A stretch of 64,000 nt of DNA from Micavibrio sp. UBA7657 (lineage in GTDB: Bacteria > Pseudomonadota > Alphaproteobacteria > Micavibrionales > Micavibrionaceae), in contig DLHX01000005.1 of NCBI GenBank assembly GCA_002483465.1, forward strand, positions 14,451 to 78,450. Reading direction: 5' to 3'. Positions 35,801 through 41,489 of the stretch are shown here, one piece after another. Positions within the stretch are counted from its first letter, which is position 1. Each line of letters begins with the position of its first letter. Under the pieces are notes generated by a model, which saw only the letters and a program-made list of their open reading frames with translations, made no database searches and was not told the origin of the DNA. The translations under genes and the position numbers were made by a program.

Positions 35801-36061
35801 GTCACCCATAACCCGCATGACGAGACCGCCGCTTCCGGCCGTGGAATAATTGTTTTCAATGTCCAGTATGGGCGTCGTGCCGTCCAGGGCCGAGCGGTTG
35901 TTCGTGCCGCTCCATTTCTGGGCGCCGATGGTTACGGCGGCGGTTGTGGGGGCCGTGCCGCCATGCATACCCATCAGGTGCAGCGGGTAGTGGTTGTTAA
36001 CACCGCTGCCGGTGAAACCCTGGATGAGCATGCCGCCGGTGTGTACTCCGCCGCCGTCCAT
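23879..36061 (-). CDS. Giant surface protein, C-terminal part: repeats, Peptidase_S74 chaperone and membrane anchor
   Basis: A 4060-residue frame that has no start of its own; it is open upstream to about 36136, where it joins the previous frame by a -1 shift, so it is most likely the rest of the gene starting at 41055. It consists of GNVGIGTATP-type fibre repeats, three blocks of NTAVG-type repeats and seven copies of a cysteine-containing module. The end is a Peptidase_S74 intramolecular chaperone with SDIRLKKDI, self-cleavage expected before Ser3901 (bases 24361-24359). A coiled coil (EAQNKAMKAEIEALKARQ), a hydrophobic helix (MSLLMILAALGTLGAAGLA) and an RRRFSKPRQ tail follow. Such proteins form trimeric fibres. 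Predicted exposed on the cell surface; the binding target is unknown. It is not surrounded by phage genes. Confidence 0.85.
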   Translation of the reverse strand: MDGGGVHTGGMLIQGFTGSGVNNHYPLHLMGMHGGTAPTTAAVTIGAQKWSGTNNRSALDGTTPILDIENNYSTAGSGGLVMRVMGDGKVGIGTAAPGELLDILGTDAEARIQSNGEGVIRIINASGSANQNSELVAGRSRGTIAVPTVVQDNDPLLGVWSEGYDGNSWTISSLIQTFIDGTPGDGDMPGRIEFQTQADGGGANIEGTTPEMVIKSNGAVGIGLASPASRFVVAAPSTEVIGAAATITANACGTVKRLSATANRTTDTTDTFTTPTASYAGCCMDVVNVDTVDTITLDNNANFITGPGADLAVGPGKAVRVCSDGTSWYQASTVTSAAATLLAIDDLTDAFTDYAVENNLIMGRTSAAALTAGAQRNTFIGQGAGATTANSTATTDSNTAVGYASLSSLTSGDQNTALGRNTLTNNLSGSYNVAVGNQALQQNTTGHGNTAIGSIALYSNVAKRESTAIGYSAMFYADSSAVSAVTYNTAVGAYALQGSATAADNTGTANTAIGHSALLGNTSGTNNTALGRDALSVNTQGYSNTAIGSITLANNDLGQSNVAVGYGVLASNTGSHASTGVGAGALGISTGGRNTALGAAAGDGITTGTDNIVIGYDADTPANNSTYHLNIGGTIFGDLANDNVRIGGSGIVGAGPFTVAPPSTEVVAAAAVITANACGSIKQISATANRTTDTTDTFTTPTAAYAGCCMDVVNVDTVDTITLDQNARFLTGPGTDLALGPNQAVRVCSDGTSWYQAASVSSIASGGNIPLSGLTAAIAANSINNADYAQTWNWQVTTADKDAFTFTENTASTATGHSSILKAATLATSTATPLIVTNLGAANSFVVNDETGDADTSPFIVKADGKVGIGTATPSDLLNIAGDLDDTGLLIESFTDASTYGGSGNVGFRRSRGSEGSETIIQNNDEIGHIFFQPYDGSAYTNGASIVAVVDGATGAGDTPTRLDFYTTPDGSSGHAHRMTIKNDGDVGIGTTAPAQKLHVASNVEDGITMEVANNATSSNVVFDARRSRGTLAAPTIVANNDEIGEYLFLGYDGNSYSHAGYFGFMVDGTPGDGDMPTRMEIQVQADGAGAWMGDGASVPELVIKSDGAVGIGLASPASRFVVASPTAEVIGAAATITANSCGTVKQISATANRTTNTTDTFTTPTASYNGCCMDVVNVDTVDTITLDSNANFITGPGTDLTLGPGKAVRVCSDGTSWYQAASITSVASGGNIPLSGLTAALADNSINNGNWNQVWNWQLAAGEVGFTFGENTASAGGTADQYILAAKTLATSTATPFMITNLGAADSFRVNDETGDADATPFIVKADGKVGVGTSSPSQLLEVYGTNAYISLLSNGEGAVTSTAASANWWDNGGFNAARSRGTIAAPTAVQSGDSVLTMWGTAYDGDTWETPALMQYFVDGTSGDGDMPGRIEFQTQADGAAVNPEATTPELVIKNSGNIGVSIAAPSAKLHVSNADAADSFRVDDVAGDTSPFVIDATGEVGIGITTPDDLLDIGANAEEGISVQVSTSGHANWNPFMYFMRSRGTMAAPTTVQNNDMLLDLTVLGHDGTDWVNGALITAAVDGTPGTNDMPTRLEFQVQADGAGNFLGDGVSTPELVIKSSGAVGVGMASPASRFVVASPTAEVIGAAAVITANACGTVKQISATANRTTNTTDTFTTPTASYNGCCMDVVNVDTVDTITLDQNGNFFTGPGTDLALGPGMGVRVCSDGTSWYQAGGVSSATAGGGGTIDGLTDAYADYTTLNNIIMGRTSAAALTAGAQYNLFIGENAGATSANSTAATDWNVALGHYALPALTSGHYNTALGALTLQANTSGNDNVAIGTLALNTNVTKVQSTAVGYRAMEFADSAAGGAVTYNTAVGAFALQGSATAASNTGTRNTAIGHSALLSITSGAYNTALGSGALRSNTDDSYNTAVGFEALGDNTGASNTALGSYALANNTEGASNVAVGNETLLVNTEGVNNVALGAGALFNNITKSESTAVGHYAMFYADSAAGGAITYNTAVGAYALQGSTTAADNTGTGNTAVGHSALTSNTIGVNNSAFGRDALTSNDEGNGNTAIGRSALHYSTWGSDNTALGDQALGSMQTASRNTALGSVALTTNETGSDNTAIGYNSGNGLVSGGSNILIGSGINTPANNTSNHLNIGGTIFGDVSTDNVRIGGSGVVGAGPFMAVSPTAEVIGAAATITANSCGTVKQISATANRTTDTTDTFTAPTASYNGCCMDVVNIDTVDTITLDQNAKFFTGAGTDLALAPGKAVRVCSDGTSWYQAGGVSSASAGTTALSGLTAAAADNSINNGNWNQVWNWQLAGAETGHTFGENVASTGGTADQYILAAKTLATSTATPFMITNLGAANSFRVNDETGDADATPFVIDASGNVGIGTATPGNLLDIRGAIPGVSIFDTDAAISANNPAFRIRSQDNLGSGLAGMAFQTTADYSAYTTGMVMRADGNVGIGIANPDELLDIGADAEKGLSVQVSTSGDPNWNPYIQTKRSRGTMASPTAVQNGDMLLDFIISGHDGSNFRTAAMIEAVVDGAVTGGGAADMPTRLEFQVQADGAGGWLGDGASTPEMVIKSNGAVGIGTATPNAGAKLDVAGPIFLDGLNDGSTGDLFFGGGGWPYSIGVGWAGQDNTLRFNAVGTSGGTADFRNVMILDGKTNPFAFFQGSTKRLATGGDDSTPDAMLEVIKDSTSPLFMLSASAAGNGDLMIVDTNGNVGVGLTSPASKFVVASPTAEVVGAAATITANACGTVKQISATANRTTNTTDTFTTPTSAYSGCCMDVVNIDTVDTITLDQNGNFFTGAGTDVALGPGKGVRVCSDGTDWYQAGGVSSASAGTTALSGLTAAAADNSINNGNWNQVWNWQLAGAETGLIVGENTASAGGTIGASGNQFIMKASTLATSTATPFIVTNLGAANSFRVNDETGDADATPFVIDASGNVGIGTAAPTTLLEITSSTVEDLLVLNVANDTAGTDPSILLQRSRGTLSARTTVSSGDNLGAIWAMGYDGSNMEYAASIEFEVDGGVATAGDTTDMPGAIRFKTTPDGSNLPLERMRIDDAGNVGIGTVSPAELLHVAKDQNGSTAIRLSNATAGASAEAQYEVVTDVGNLYMGMNSSTYSTNPGDTYLINQANTDMRFATNNTYRMIIEAGGDVGIGNTSPASLFVVGSPTAEVIGAAATITANSCGTVKQISATANRTTNTTDTFTTPTASHNGCCMDVVNIDTVDTITLDQNGNFFTGAGTDVALGPGKGVRVCSDGTSWYQAGGVSSGAATTLALDDLTDALTDYAVENNLIMGRAGAAALAAGAQRNTFIGQDAGATTANSTIDTDSNTAVGYAALRDLTSGSQNTAVGRNALADTTDGVWNVAVGNQALEDNTSGNGNVAVGTTALYSNVAKRESTAIGHSAMFYADDTAVDGVSYNTAVGAYALQGSATAGNNTGTENTALGHSTLMANTSGSDNVAIGKEALKANTTASDNTAIGESAMLANTTGAMNTAMGSNALYQNIGGSANVAVGDIALGSTTASGNTAVGFEAGYAGTANTSGTYNTFIGHQAQANANNYTNATALGNGAIVTASNMMMFGNSSVTTNVFNGNVGIGTATPATNLHVASNAETFLFVDSAATNQWLNPTILGRRSRGTLASPTIVADDDELFAIGSYAYDGNSYEVGGYIGFYTDGTPGNADMPTRITLFTAPDGSATSLPRMTVNNAGNVGIGTSDPTAPLHIKKATDDWSTATFLLEGDGEPTLSLQTSSAFDYFNPIIGTSRSRGSRAAKTAVASGDSLFEISTSGYDGSNDRVAFYMAAVVDGTVTGGGAADMPTRLEFHVQADGAGGGLEGTTPDMVIKNNGNVGIAMASPSVKLDVTGDIEYTGTIADVSDIRLKKDIHPLSERGSMLHKLGLIDTYSFKMKDSEVDQVEFGVMAQEIEKIFPELVRTADDEMGTKSVNYTGLIAPMIEAGKELEAQNKAMKAEIEALKARQDEMKQAMNEITEDMKGLKVHTGYGIGKAEMSLLMILAALGTLGAAGLARRRFSKPRQ
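25330..26090 (-). repeat. NTAVG-type beta-roll repeat block (first of three)
   Basis: Encodes tandem units of the type N-T-A-[VI]-G-x-x-A-L-x-x-N-T-x-G, e.g. NTALGHSTLMANTSGSDN, similar to YadA-head-like parallel beta-roll repeats. Parallel blocks lie at about 29490-30730 and 34100-34970. Confidence 0.7.
29490..30730 (-). repeat. NTAVG-type beta-roll repeat block (second, longest)
   Basis: Encodes about two dozen consecutive NTAVG-type units (e.g. NTALGSGALRSNTDDSYN), flanked on both sides by cysteine modules. Confidence 0.7.
34100..34970 (-). repeat. NTAVG-type beta-roll repeat block (third)
   Basis: Same unit as the other two blocks (e.g. NTAVGYASLSSLTSGDQN). Its order of sub-units parallels the first block, so the two are probably a segmental duplication. 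Confidence 0.7.
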
Positions 36062-39000
36062 GCGGTTGCGGATCTGGCCGATTGTATTCGTTGCAGAGAC
36101 ATCGCCGACTGAGGCCGAGCCCTCGTGACCGCTGTTGTGACGTCTGCGGCGGTCAGGCGCATTTTCGGGAAGGCGCCGGTCGGCTGGTGAATTTGCAGTT
36201 GAACGCCCGGTGTCGCCGTGCCGATACCGACTTCGCCTGCCTCGTCGACGACGAAAGGCGTTGTATCGGTATCGCCGGTTGCATCATTGACGCGGAAGGA
36301 ATTGGCCGTGCCGAGATTGGTGACGATGAGCGGCGTGGCGGTGGATGTCGCCAGCGTGGAAGCCTTCATGATGAACTGGTTGCCGCTGGCGCCGATTGTG
36401 CCGCCGGTGGAGGCAACGTTTTCACCGACGGTGAGACCGGTTTCGGCTCCGGCGAGCTGCCAGTTCCATGTCTGGTTCCAGTCACCGCTGTTGATGGAAT
36501 TGTCGGCGATAGCGGCGGTGAGGCCGGAGAGCGGGATGTTACCGCCGCTGGCGACGCTGGTTATGGATGCCGCCTGATACCAGCTTGTACCATCCGAGCA
36601 GACGCGGACCGCTTGGTTGGGGCCGAGATTGAGGTCGGTGCCCGGGCCGGTGAGGAAGCGGGCGTTGGCATCAAGGGTGATGGTGTCGACGGTATCGATG
36701 TTGACGACGTCCATGCAGCATCCGTTGTAAGACGCAGTCGGTGTCGTGAAGGTGTCTGTGGTGTTGGTCGTGCGGTTGGCGGTGGCGCTGACCTGTTTTA
36801 CCGTGCCGCAGGAATTGGCGGTGATGGTTGCAGCGGCGCCGATGACCTCAGCCGTGGGCGAGGCGACGACGAAGCGCGAGGCGGGCGCGGTCATGCCGAT
36901 ACCGACATTGCCTGTCGAGGTATCTACATAGAATTGATCGGTGTTAACGATAAAGTCGCCGGTTCCGGACAAATCGTGTCTGACATGTGTTCCAGCAGAC
37001 GGTACTATGTTGATGCTTCCATCGCTTGAAAAAAGAGACAGGGAATTGTCACCGTTGCCGGAATTAACCCTCAATCCAATTTTCCAGTTGTTGCTGGCTT
37101 CTCCAACGTAAAGATCTCTTGGTCCTGATCCATTATCTTCTATAACAAACAGATCGCCCCCGGCGACATGGAGTTTGGTTTCGGGCGCTGCCGTGCCGAT
37201 ACCGACATTGCCGGCAGCGTTAATGACAAAGGGTGAAGTGTCGGCATCGCCGGTTTCGTCGTTAACCACGAAAGAATCGCCCGCGCCGAGGTTGGTGACG
37301 CGGAGCGGCGTGGCGGTGGATGTTGCGAGTGTCGCGGCTTTCAGGATCGAGGAATGACCGGTCGCGGTGGAGGCTGTGTTTTCAGTAAATGTAAATGCGT
37401 CTTTATCCGCAGTCGTAAGCAACCAGTTCCAGACCTGCGCATGGTCGGCGTTGTTAATCGAGTTGCCTGCGGCGGCGGCGGTGATGGCCGAGAGCGCGCG
37501 GTTCGTGGCGACAGAGGCGGGCGTGAAGCAGTTATTGCCGGCTTCGTCGCAGAAATTGACCGCGCCAATATCGCCCTGGACATCGAGTTCAAGTTGCTGC
37601 ACGCCGGTTGAGACGTTGGTGTTAGCAGCGGAAGTATCATCCGGGTCGATGACCATGCGTCCGCCGAGCAGGGCCATGAGATTGCTGGCCGAGACGTTCA
37701 CCGCATCCTGATCGCCCATGAAAATACCCATGGATTGAATTCCCGAGACTATGGGAGGGACAGTAACCGTGACGCCGCTATCTATGAGGCCGAAAGCTGC
37801 AGAGCCATTACCCGAGCCGTCCGGAACAACACTGCTTCCGACTGAAGCATGAACTCCGAAGGCCATGCTGTAATCACCGCTGGCGTAATTTCCAGTCCCC
37901 ATCGTTGTGCTGACATGACCGCTGGCCGTGGTGGAAGCGCCCATAGCCGTGCTGTAGTTGCCGCTGGCGATTGTGTTAATGCCAAGAGCCGTACTGTAGT
38001 TTCCGATGTTGGCAGCGTCCCATTGCGTGCCAAGCGCGGCGCCTGCGCGGAACGCGCCTTTGGATTTGTCGAAGAACATGCGGTTGTCATCGTCGGTGCC
38101 GACGATGTCATCAAGCTGCGCCGCACCGAAGACGAAGTCGTCGGTTGCATAGACGCCGGGCGCGCGGATGCGAATGACGGTGCCGTTGCGTTCCCAAAGG
38201 CCGGTCCCGGCGACGGACGCCGCCGTGAAGCAGTTGAGGCCGTTTTCATCGCAGAAATATGTAGAGCCAGTTGCGCCGTTAACATCGAGGAGAAGATTTT
38301 GACCGCCGCCGCCGGAGCCGTCGTCGGGCGTTGAGTCATTGATGCCGACTTCACCGCCGACCAAAGCCATCTGGGCATTGACGTTGTTACTTCCAAAATA
38401 GATGGCTCCGGCACCTGTCGACCCAGACAAGAGATATAAATTTGTTTCCGCGCCAATATTTGCAGCGTTCGCACCAGTAAACCTGATTTCAGTTCCAATG
38501 CTGTTTGCCATGGTGATGTGGCCAGTAGCGGAAACCTGGAAAAGATCGCCAGTGCCAACGGTAAGCGGCGCTGCCGGGCTGGGGTCGCCGATACCGACGT
38601 TGCCAGTAGCACTAATGACGAAGGGCGTCGCATCCGCATCGCCGGTTTCATCGTTGACGAGGAAAGAGTTCGCCGCGCCCAGATTGGTAATCATGAACGG
38701 TGTGGCGGTGGAGGCCGCGAGCGTTCTCGCGGCGAGAATAAACTGATCGCCCGCGCCGCCGGTGGAGGCGGCGGTTTCGCCGAATGCAAAGCCGGTTTCG
38801 GCGCCGGTGAGCTGCCAGTTCCAGACCTGGTTCCAGGCACCGTTATTGATGGAGTTGTTGGCGTCAGCAGCCGTAATGGTTGAAAGTTTGGATGTTCCGC
38901 CGGAAGCGATTGTCGAAGCGGTGAAGCAGTTGTTGCCGCTAGCGTCGCAGAAGAAATCCGCGCCCGCCGCGCCGGTGACATCAAGGACAAGGTCCTGCGT

Positions 39001-41055
39001 GCCGCCGGTGCTCAAAGTTCCTGAGCCGATGGCTATGCCGCCGAAATCAACCGCATCCAACCCGCCCGCGTCATCTCCGACGGTCAGAACCTCTTCAAGA
39101 TTTTGTCCCGCGCCGCCGGAGCCGCCCTGTAAGTCTGTGGCGCAATCCCAGCCGGTGCCGGGTGTCCATATAACTTTATCGTTGGCATCATCGCAATCGG
39201 GGATGTCGCTGAAATCATTCGTCAACCCGTCAAGTTCATAAATGTCGGCATGAACGGTGCCCCTGGCAAGGATGTCTCCGCCTTCGATATTACCAGCGGT
39301 GGCAACTATGTTTCCTGTGGTCGCGGTTATGTTGGTTGCAGCGATGATGCTGGCGTCTGAATTGATATTGCCTGTGGCATCAATAGCACCTGCAACCTCG
39401 AGCGCATCGTCAAGCGTGTCTGTGCCGATGCCGACGCGGCCATTGGCAAGGTCGCCAAATATAAGGTTACCGATATTCAGGTAGTTGTTTGTGCCGAGGA
39501 GGGGGACATCGATTGCGGTGACATCATGCGAACCGATCAAGATATTGTTCTTTCCGGTCGTGAGGGTCGCACCTGCTCCGCTGCCGATTATCGTGTTGTT
39601 AGTGCCTGCGCCAGTGACGCCTGTGCCAGCGCCTTTGCCGATTAAGGTAACTCCGCTTATCGCGTTGTCGGTCAGGAAATTGACGCCGTCGAGTTTGTAA
39701 TGGTCGGTCGCATCGATGCTGCCTGCAACATCCAGTTTGTCGTTAGGGTCGGCGACACCGATGCCGACCTCGCCGTCATTTTCGACGACGAATATGGATG
39801 TCGGTGTGCTGTTGGAGACGACGAAGGCATTCGTCGCATCGGTTGCACCAGAGCCGGTGATGGTGGTGTTGCCGGTGATGGCAATGCCGCCGGTGGCGAT
39901 GTCGATTTCAGATGCGCCATAGCCAAGTTCAAGGATGCTGGTGCCTTCGGTCAGGTGTGCGCCGGTTGCGCCCCAAAGAATGGCCGAGCCGGTGGCGAGC
40001 ATGAGGTCTTCGGTCACTTTGACATTGCCGTCGACATCAAGCGCTTCCGTAGGATCGGCGATGCCGATGCCGACATTGTCGGTGTCGTAATAAATTTCAT
40101 CGAGGTCGCCGGCATTTTGCTGCCAGAGGCTTACACCCGCCGCGCCCAAAGCAACGTTTTGCCACGTGTACGGGCCGCCCGGCGCGCCATCGGTCGCGTC
40201 ATCGCAGACCTCGAGCGTGTCGGGATCGGTTGTCGTGTTGACGCGGACAATCCCGATATTGGCGCTGTTACATGTTGTGGCGACGGTTTCATTGGGCAGG
40301 AACATGCTTGCTGCCGCGCTCATGTCGACGGGGCCAGTGAAGGTCGCGCCCTGCGCTTCGATGTCTTTATTGATTGTTGCAACGCCGGGTTCGTTAGCCT
40401 TGAGGCTCCACAGGCCGCCCGTGGCCGCGATGGCTGTTGCATAAGTATGTGTTACCCAGAAGTCGTCGCTGCCTGCGGTTTTTGAAATGCCGGGACTGGC
40501 GCCGCCCGCGCATGTCGTTTCGAATTCCTGGTCCGCGCCGGCTGAGACAATGGCAATGACCATGTAATTATCTGAGGTGTCATCTGTGCCAGGAAGGCGG
40601 TTGTAATTTGTATCGCCATCGTTGTCGCAGGCATCGGGATCAGCCGTGAGATTGCCGACGTCATCGATAATGTCGCCCGGGTCCCAGGCGCAGTAACCGT
40701 AAGGCGTTCCCCAGGCGTCGACCTTGGTGGAGCCGATGGCAGCGGGAATCTGGCCGCCGCCTGTCGGTGCCGGGTTTGCATCCAGAAATTCCATCGGTTC
40801 GACAAAGGTGTCGCCGTCGCAGTCGCCGTTGTGGGTAAGGTCATCGGCGGCTTCCAGCAGGATCAGTTTTGCGGCGATGGCCATATCCGCTTCGGCCTGC
40901 GTGCGGCGGTTGACGTTGACCATCGTCGAGAGCGGTCCGCGCATCGTGGCCATGATGCCGGCGCCGAGGACGCCGACGATCGCGACCGCGCCGAACAACG
41001 TGAAGAACACGTTGCCTCGTTCAGATCTGCGATTTCTGATGGACCTGATTGTCAT
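35974..41055 (-). CDS. Giant surface protein, N-terminal part with pseudopilin-like start (frame lost near 36136)
   Basis: A 1693-residue frame. Residues 1-40 are a basic leader and one hydrophobic helix (RGNVFFTLFGAVAIVGVLGA) resembling a type IV prepilin/pseudopilin start, though the usual Glu5 is missing. Residues about 125-205 resemble the pseudopilin C-terminal region (DAWGTPYGYCAWDPGD, then SAGADQEFETTC). After this come fibre repeats (DNVGIGIADPTEALDVDGN), YadA-head repeats and one copy of the cysteine module. The last 28 or so residues are out-of-frame sequence; shifting -1 at about 36136 restores NSGHEGSASVGDVSATNTIG and joins the 4060-residue frame. The intact gene would encode about 5,750 residues. 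Confidence 0.82.
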   Translation of the reverse strand: MTIRSIRNRRSERGNVFFTLFGAVAIVGVLGAGIMATMRGPLSTMVNVNRRTQAEADMAIAAKLILLEAADDLTHNGDCDGDTFVEPMEFLDANPAPTGGGQIPAAIGSTKVDAWGTPYGYCAWDPGDIIDDVGNLTADPDACDNDGDTNYNRLPGTDDTSDNYMVIAIVSAGADQEFETTCAGGASPGISKTAGSDDFWVTHTYATAIAATGGLWSLKANEPGVATINKDIEAQGATFTGPVDMSAAASMFLPNETVATTCNSANIGIVRVNTTTDPDTLEVCDDATDGAPGGPYTWQNVALGAAGVSLWQQNAGDLDEIYYDTDNVGIGIADPTEALDVDGNVKVTEDLMLATGSAILWGATGAHLTEGTSILELGYGASEIDIATGGIAITGNTTITGSGATDATNAFVVSNSTPTSIFVVENDGEVGIGVADPNDKLDVAGSIDATDHYKLDGVNFLTDNAISGVTLIGKGAGTGVTGAGTNNTIIGSGAGATLTTGKNNILIGSHDVTAIDVPLLGTNNYLNIGNLIFGDLANGRVGIGTDTLDDALEVAGAIDATGNINSDASIIAATNITATTGNIVATAGNIEGGDILARGTVHADIYELDGLTNDFSDIPDCDDANDKVIWTPGTGWDCATDLQGGSGGAGQNLEEVLTVGDDAGGLDAVDFGGIAIGSGTLSTGGTQDLVLDVTGAAGADFFCDASGNNCFTASTIASGGTSKLSTITAADANNSINNGAWNQVWNWQLTGAETGFAFGETAASTGGAGDQFILAARTLAASTATPFMITNLGAANSFLVNDETGDADATPFVISATGNVGIGDPSPAAPLTVGTGDLFQVSATGHITMANSIGTEIRFTGANAANIGAETNLYLLSGSTGAGAIYFGSNNVNAQMALVGGEVGINDSTPDDGSGGGGQNLLLDVNGATGSTYFCDENGLNCFTAASVAGTGLWERNGTVIRIRAPGVYATDDFVFGAAQLDDIVGTDDDNRMFFDKSKGAFRAGAALGTQWDAANIGNYSTALGINTIASGNYSTAMGASTTASGHVSTTMGTGNYASGDYSMAFGVHASVGSSVVPDGSGNGSAAFGLIDSGVTVTVPPIVSGIQSMGIFMGDQDAVNVSASNLMALLGGRMVIDPDDTSAANTNVSTGVQQLELDVQGDIGAVNFCDEAGNNCFTPASVATNRALSAITAAAAGNSINNADHAQVWNWLLTTADKDAFTFTENTASTATGHSSILKAATLATSTATPLRVTNLGAGDSFVVNDETGDADTSPFVINAAGNVGIGTAAPETKLHVAGGDLFVIEDNGSGPRDLYVGEASNNWKIGLRVNSGNGDNSLSLFSSDGSINIVPSAGTHVRHDLSGTGDFIVNTDQFYVDTSTGNVGIGMTAPASRFVVASPTAEVIGAAATITANSCGTVKQVSATANRTTNTTDTFTTPTASYNGCCMDVVNIDTVDTITLDANARFLTGPGTDLNLGPNQAVRVCSDGTSWYQAASITSVASGGNIPLSGLTAAIADNSINSGDWNQTWNWQLAGAETGLTVGENVASTGGTIGASGNQFIMKASTLATSTATPLIVTNLGTANSFRVNDATGDTDTTPFVVDEAGEVGIGTATPGVQLQIHQPTGAFPKMRLTAADVTTAVTRARPQSAMSLQRIQSARSATAWTAAEYTPAACSSRVSPAAVLTTTTRCT
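37830..38010 (-). repeat. YadA-type head repeats
   Basis: Encodes NYSTALGINTIASGNYSTAM and following units with the YSTAxGxxTxASG pattern of trimeric autotransporter heads. Confidence 0.7.
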
Positions 41056-41489
41056 CGAACCCCGTTAAACTTGCGGGGTTTTGTTTTCACAGGAACGGGC
41101 TGGAGGCCCATGGAGGAACGCTCTGAGGAACGCAGTGGGAAAAGACCTGTGAAAATATTGGAGATAATCGCGGGAATCTTTTTGAGCGCTTTCGAAAAAG
41201 AAGCCGCTGAAAAGACAACGTGTTTCAAAACGTAATGAATGCTGTGCGCAAACATGCGTTATACGGCCCCCAGAGCCCGAAAGTTCTAAAAATTTCCCAC
41301 TTGTTAATTATCAATTAAATTTGTTTACAAATGATTAGCGACTCGGAGTTTCTTTTTTTGTGTGTTTTGTTGGGGATAGAGGGGTTTTTATTTCATAACT
41401 CATGAGTCGTCTCCGATTCATTTTCCGGAGTCCGCGCGAAAATTTTTAATAAAGTCTTAAGGATTCCGAATCGGGTGCGTTGCGCGATT
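41056..41489. promoter_or_regulatory. 434-base intergenic region upstream of the giant gene
   Basis: Holds no gene I can support. A hairpin AACCCCG/CGGGGTT (about 41059-41081) sits a few bases from the giant gene start and contains its only purine-rich ribosome site. CACAGG and CCTGTG flank a structured stretch (41090-41158). Two adjacent perfect inverted repeats, TTAATT-ATC-AATTAA (41305-41319) and ATTTGT-TT-ACAAAT (41320-41333), look like regulator sites. The region around them is AT-rich and probably contains the promoter. Confidence 0.45.

Larger units (their letters stand above)
26199..36864 (-). repeat. Eight dispersed copies of a 293-base cysteine-rich module
   Basis: Copies at about 26199-26492, 27510-27802, 29181-29472, 30846-31142, 32400-32692, 33792-34082, 35070-35362 and 36572-36864. 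Each encodes nearly the same 97 residues, with key segments ANACGTVKQISATANRTT, GCCMDVVN, DTITLD and VRVCSDGTSWYQ; four cysteines are fixed in all. Spacing is roughly 1.2-1.7 kb, with other fibre repeats between them. Confidence 0.85.

Noticed and set aside
36125..36145. Programmed -1 frameshift in the giant gene
   Set aside because: The junction GTCACAACAGC has no X-XXY-YYZ heptamer, and I saw no clear pseudoknot directly downstream; a one-base deletion or sequencing error fits better.
25330..36864. Regularly spaced repeats considered as a CRISPR array
   Set aside because: Repeats are 293 bases long, in frame and protein-coding, and the spacers are coding as well. No CRISPR-size units and no cas genes.
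36082..37029. Long open frame of 315 codons on the plus strand
   Set aside because: It runs antisense to the giant gene and its protein is an Asp/Gly/Arg-rich shadow of the repeats. Similar antisense frames at 23882, 34517 and 39700 repeat with the modules; none has a ribosome site or protein-like composition.
23879..41055. Prophage or tailocin region
   Set aside because: The S74 domain is phage-like, but no capsid, tail tube, baseplate, holin, lysin, integrase or terminase gene is nearby, and the N-terminus is pilin-like.
41052..41255. 67-codon frame whose stop overlaps the giant gene start
   Set aside because: The ATGA overlap is tempting, but there is no ribosome site, the end is basic low-complexity sequence, and it spans two hairpins. 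More likely untranslated leader, though a coupled leader peptide is not excluded.
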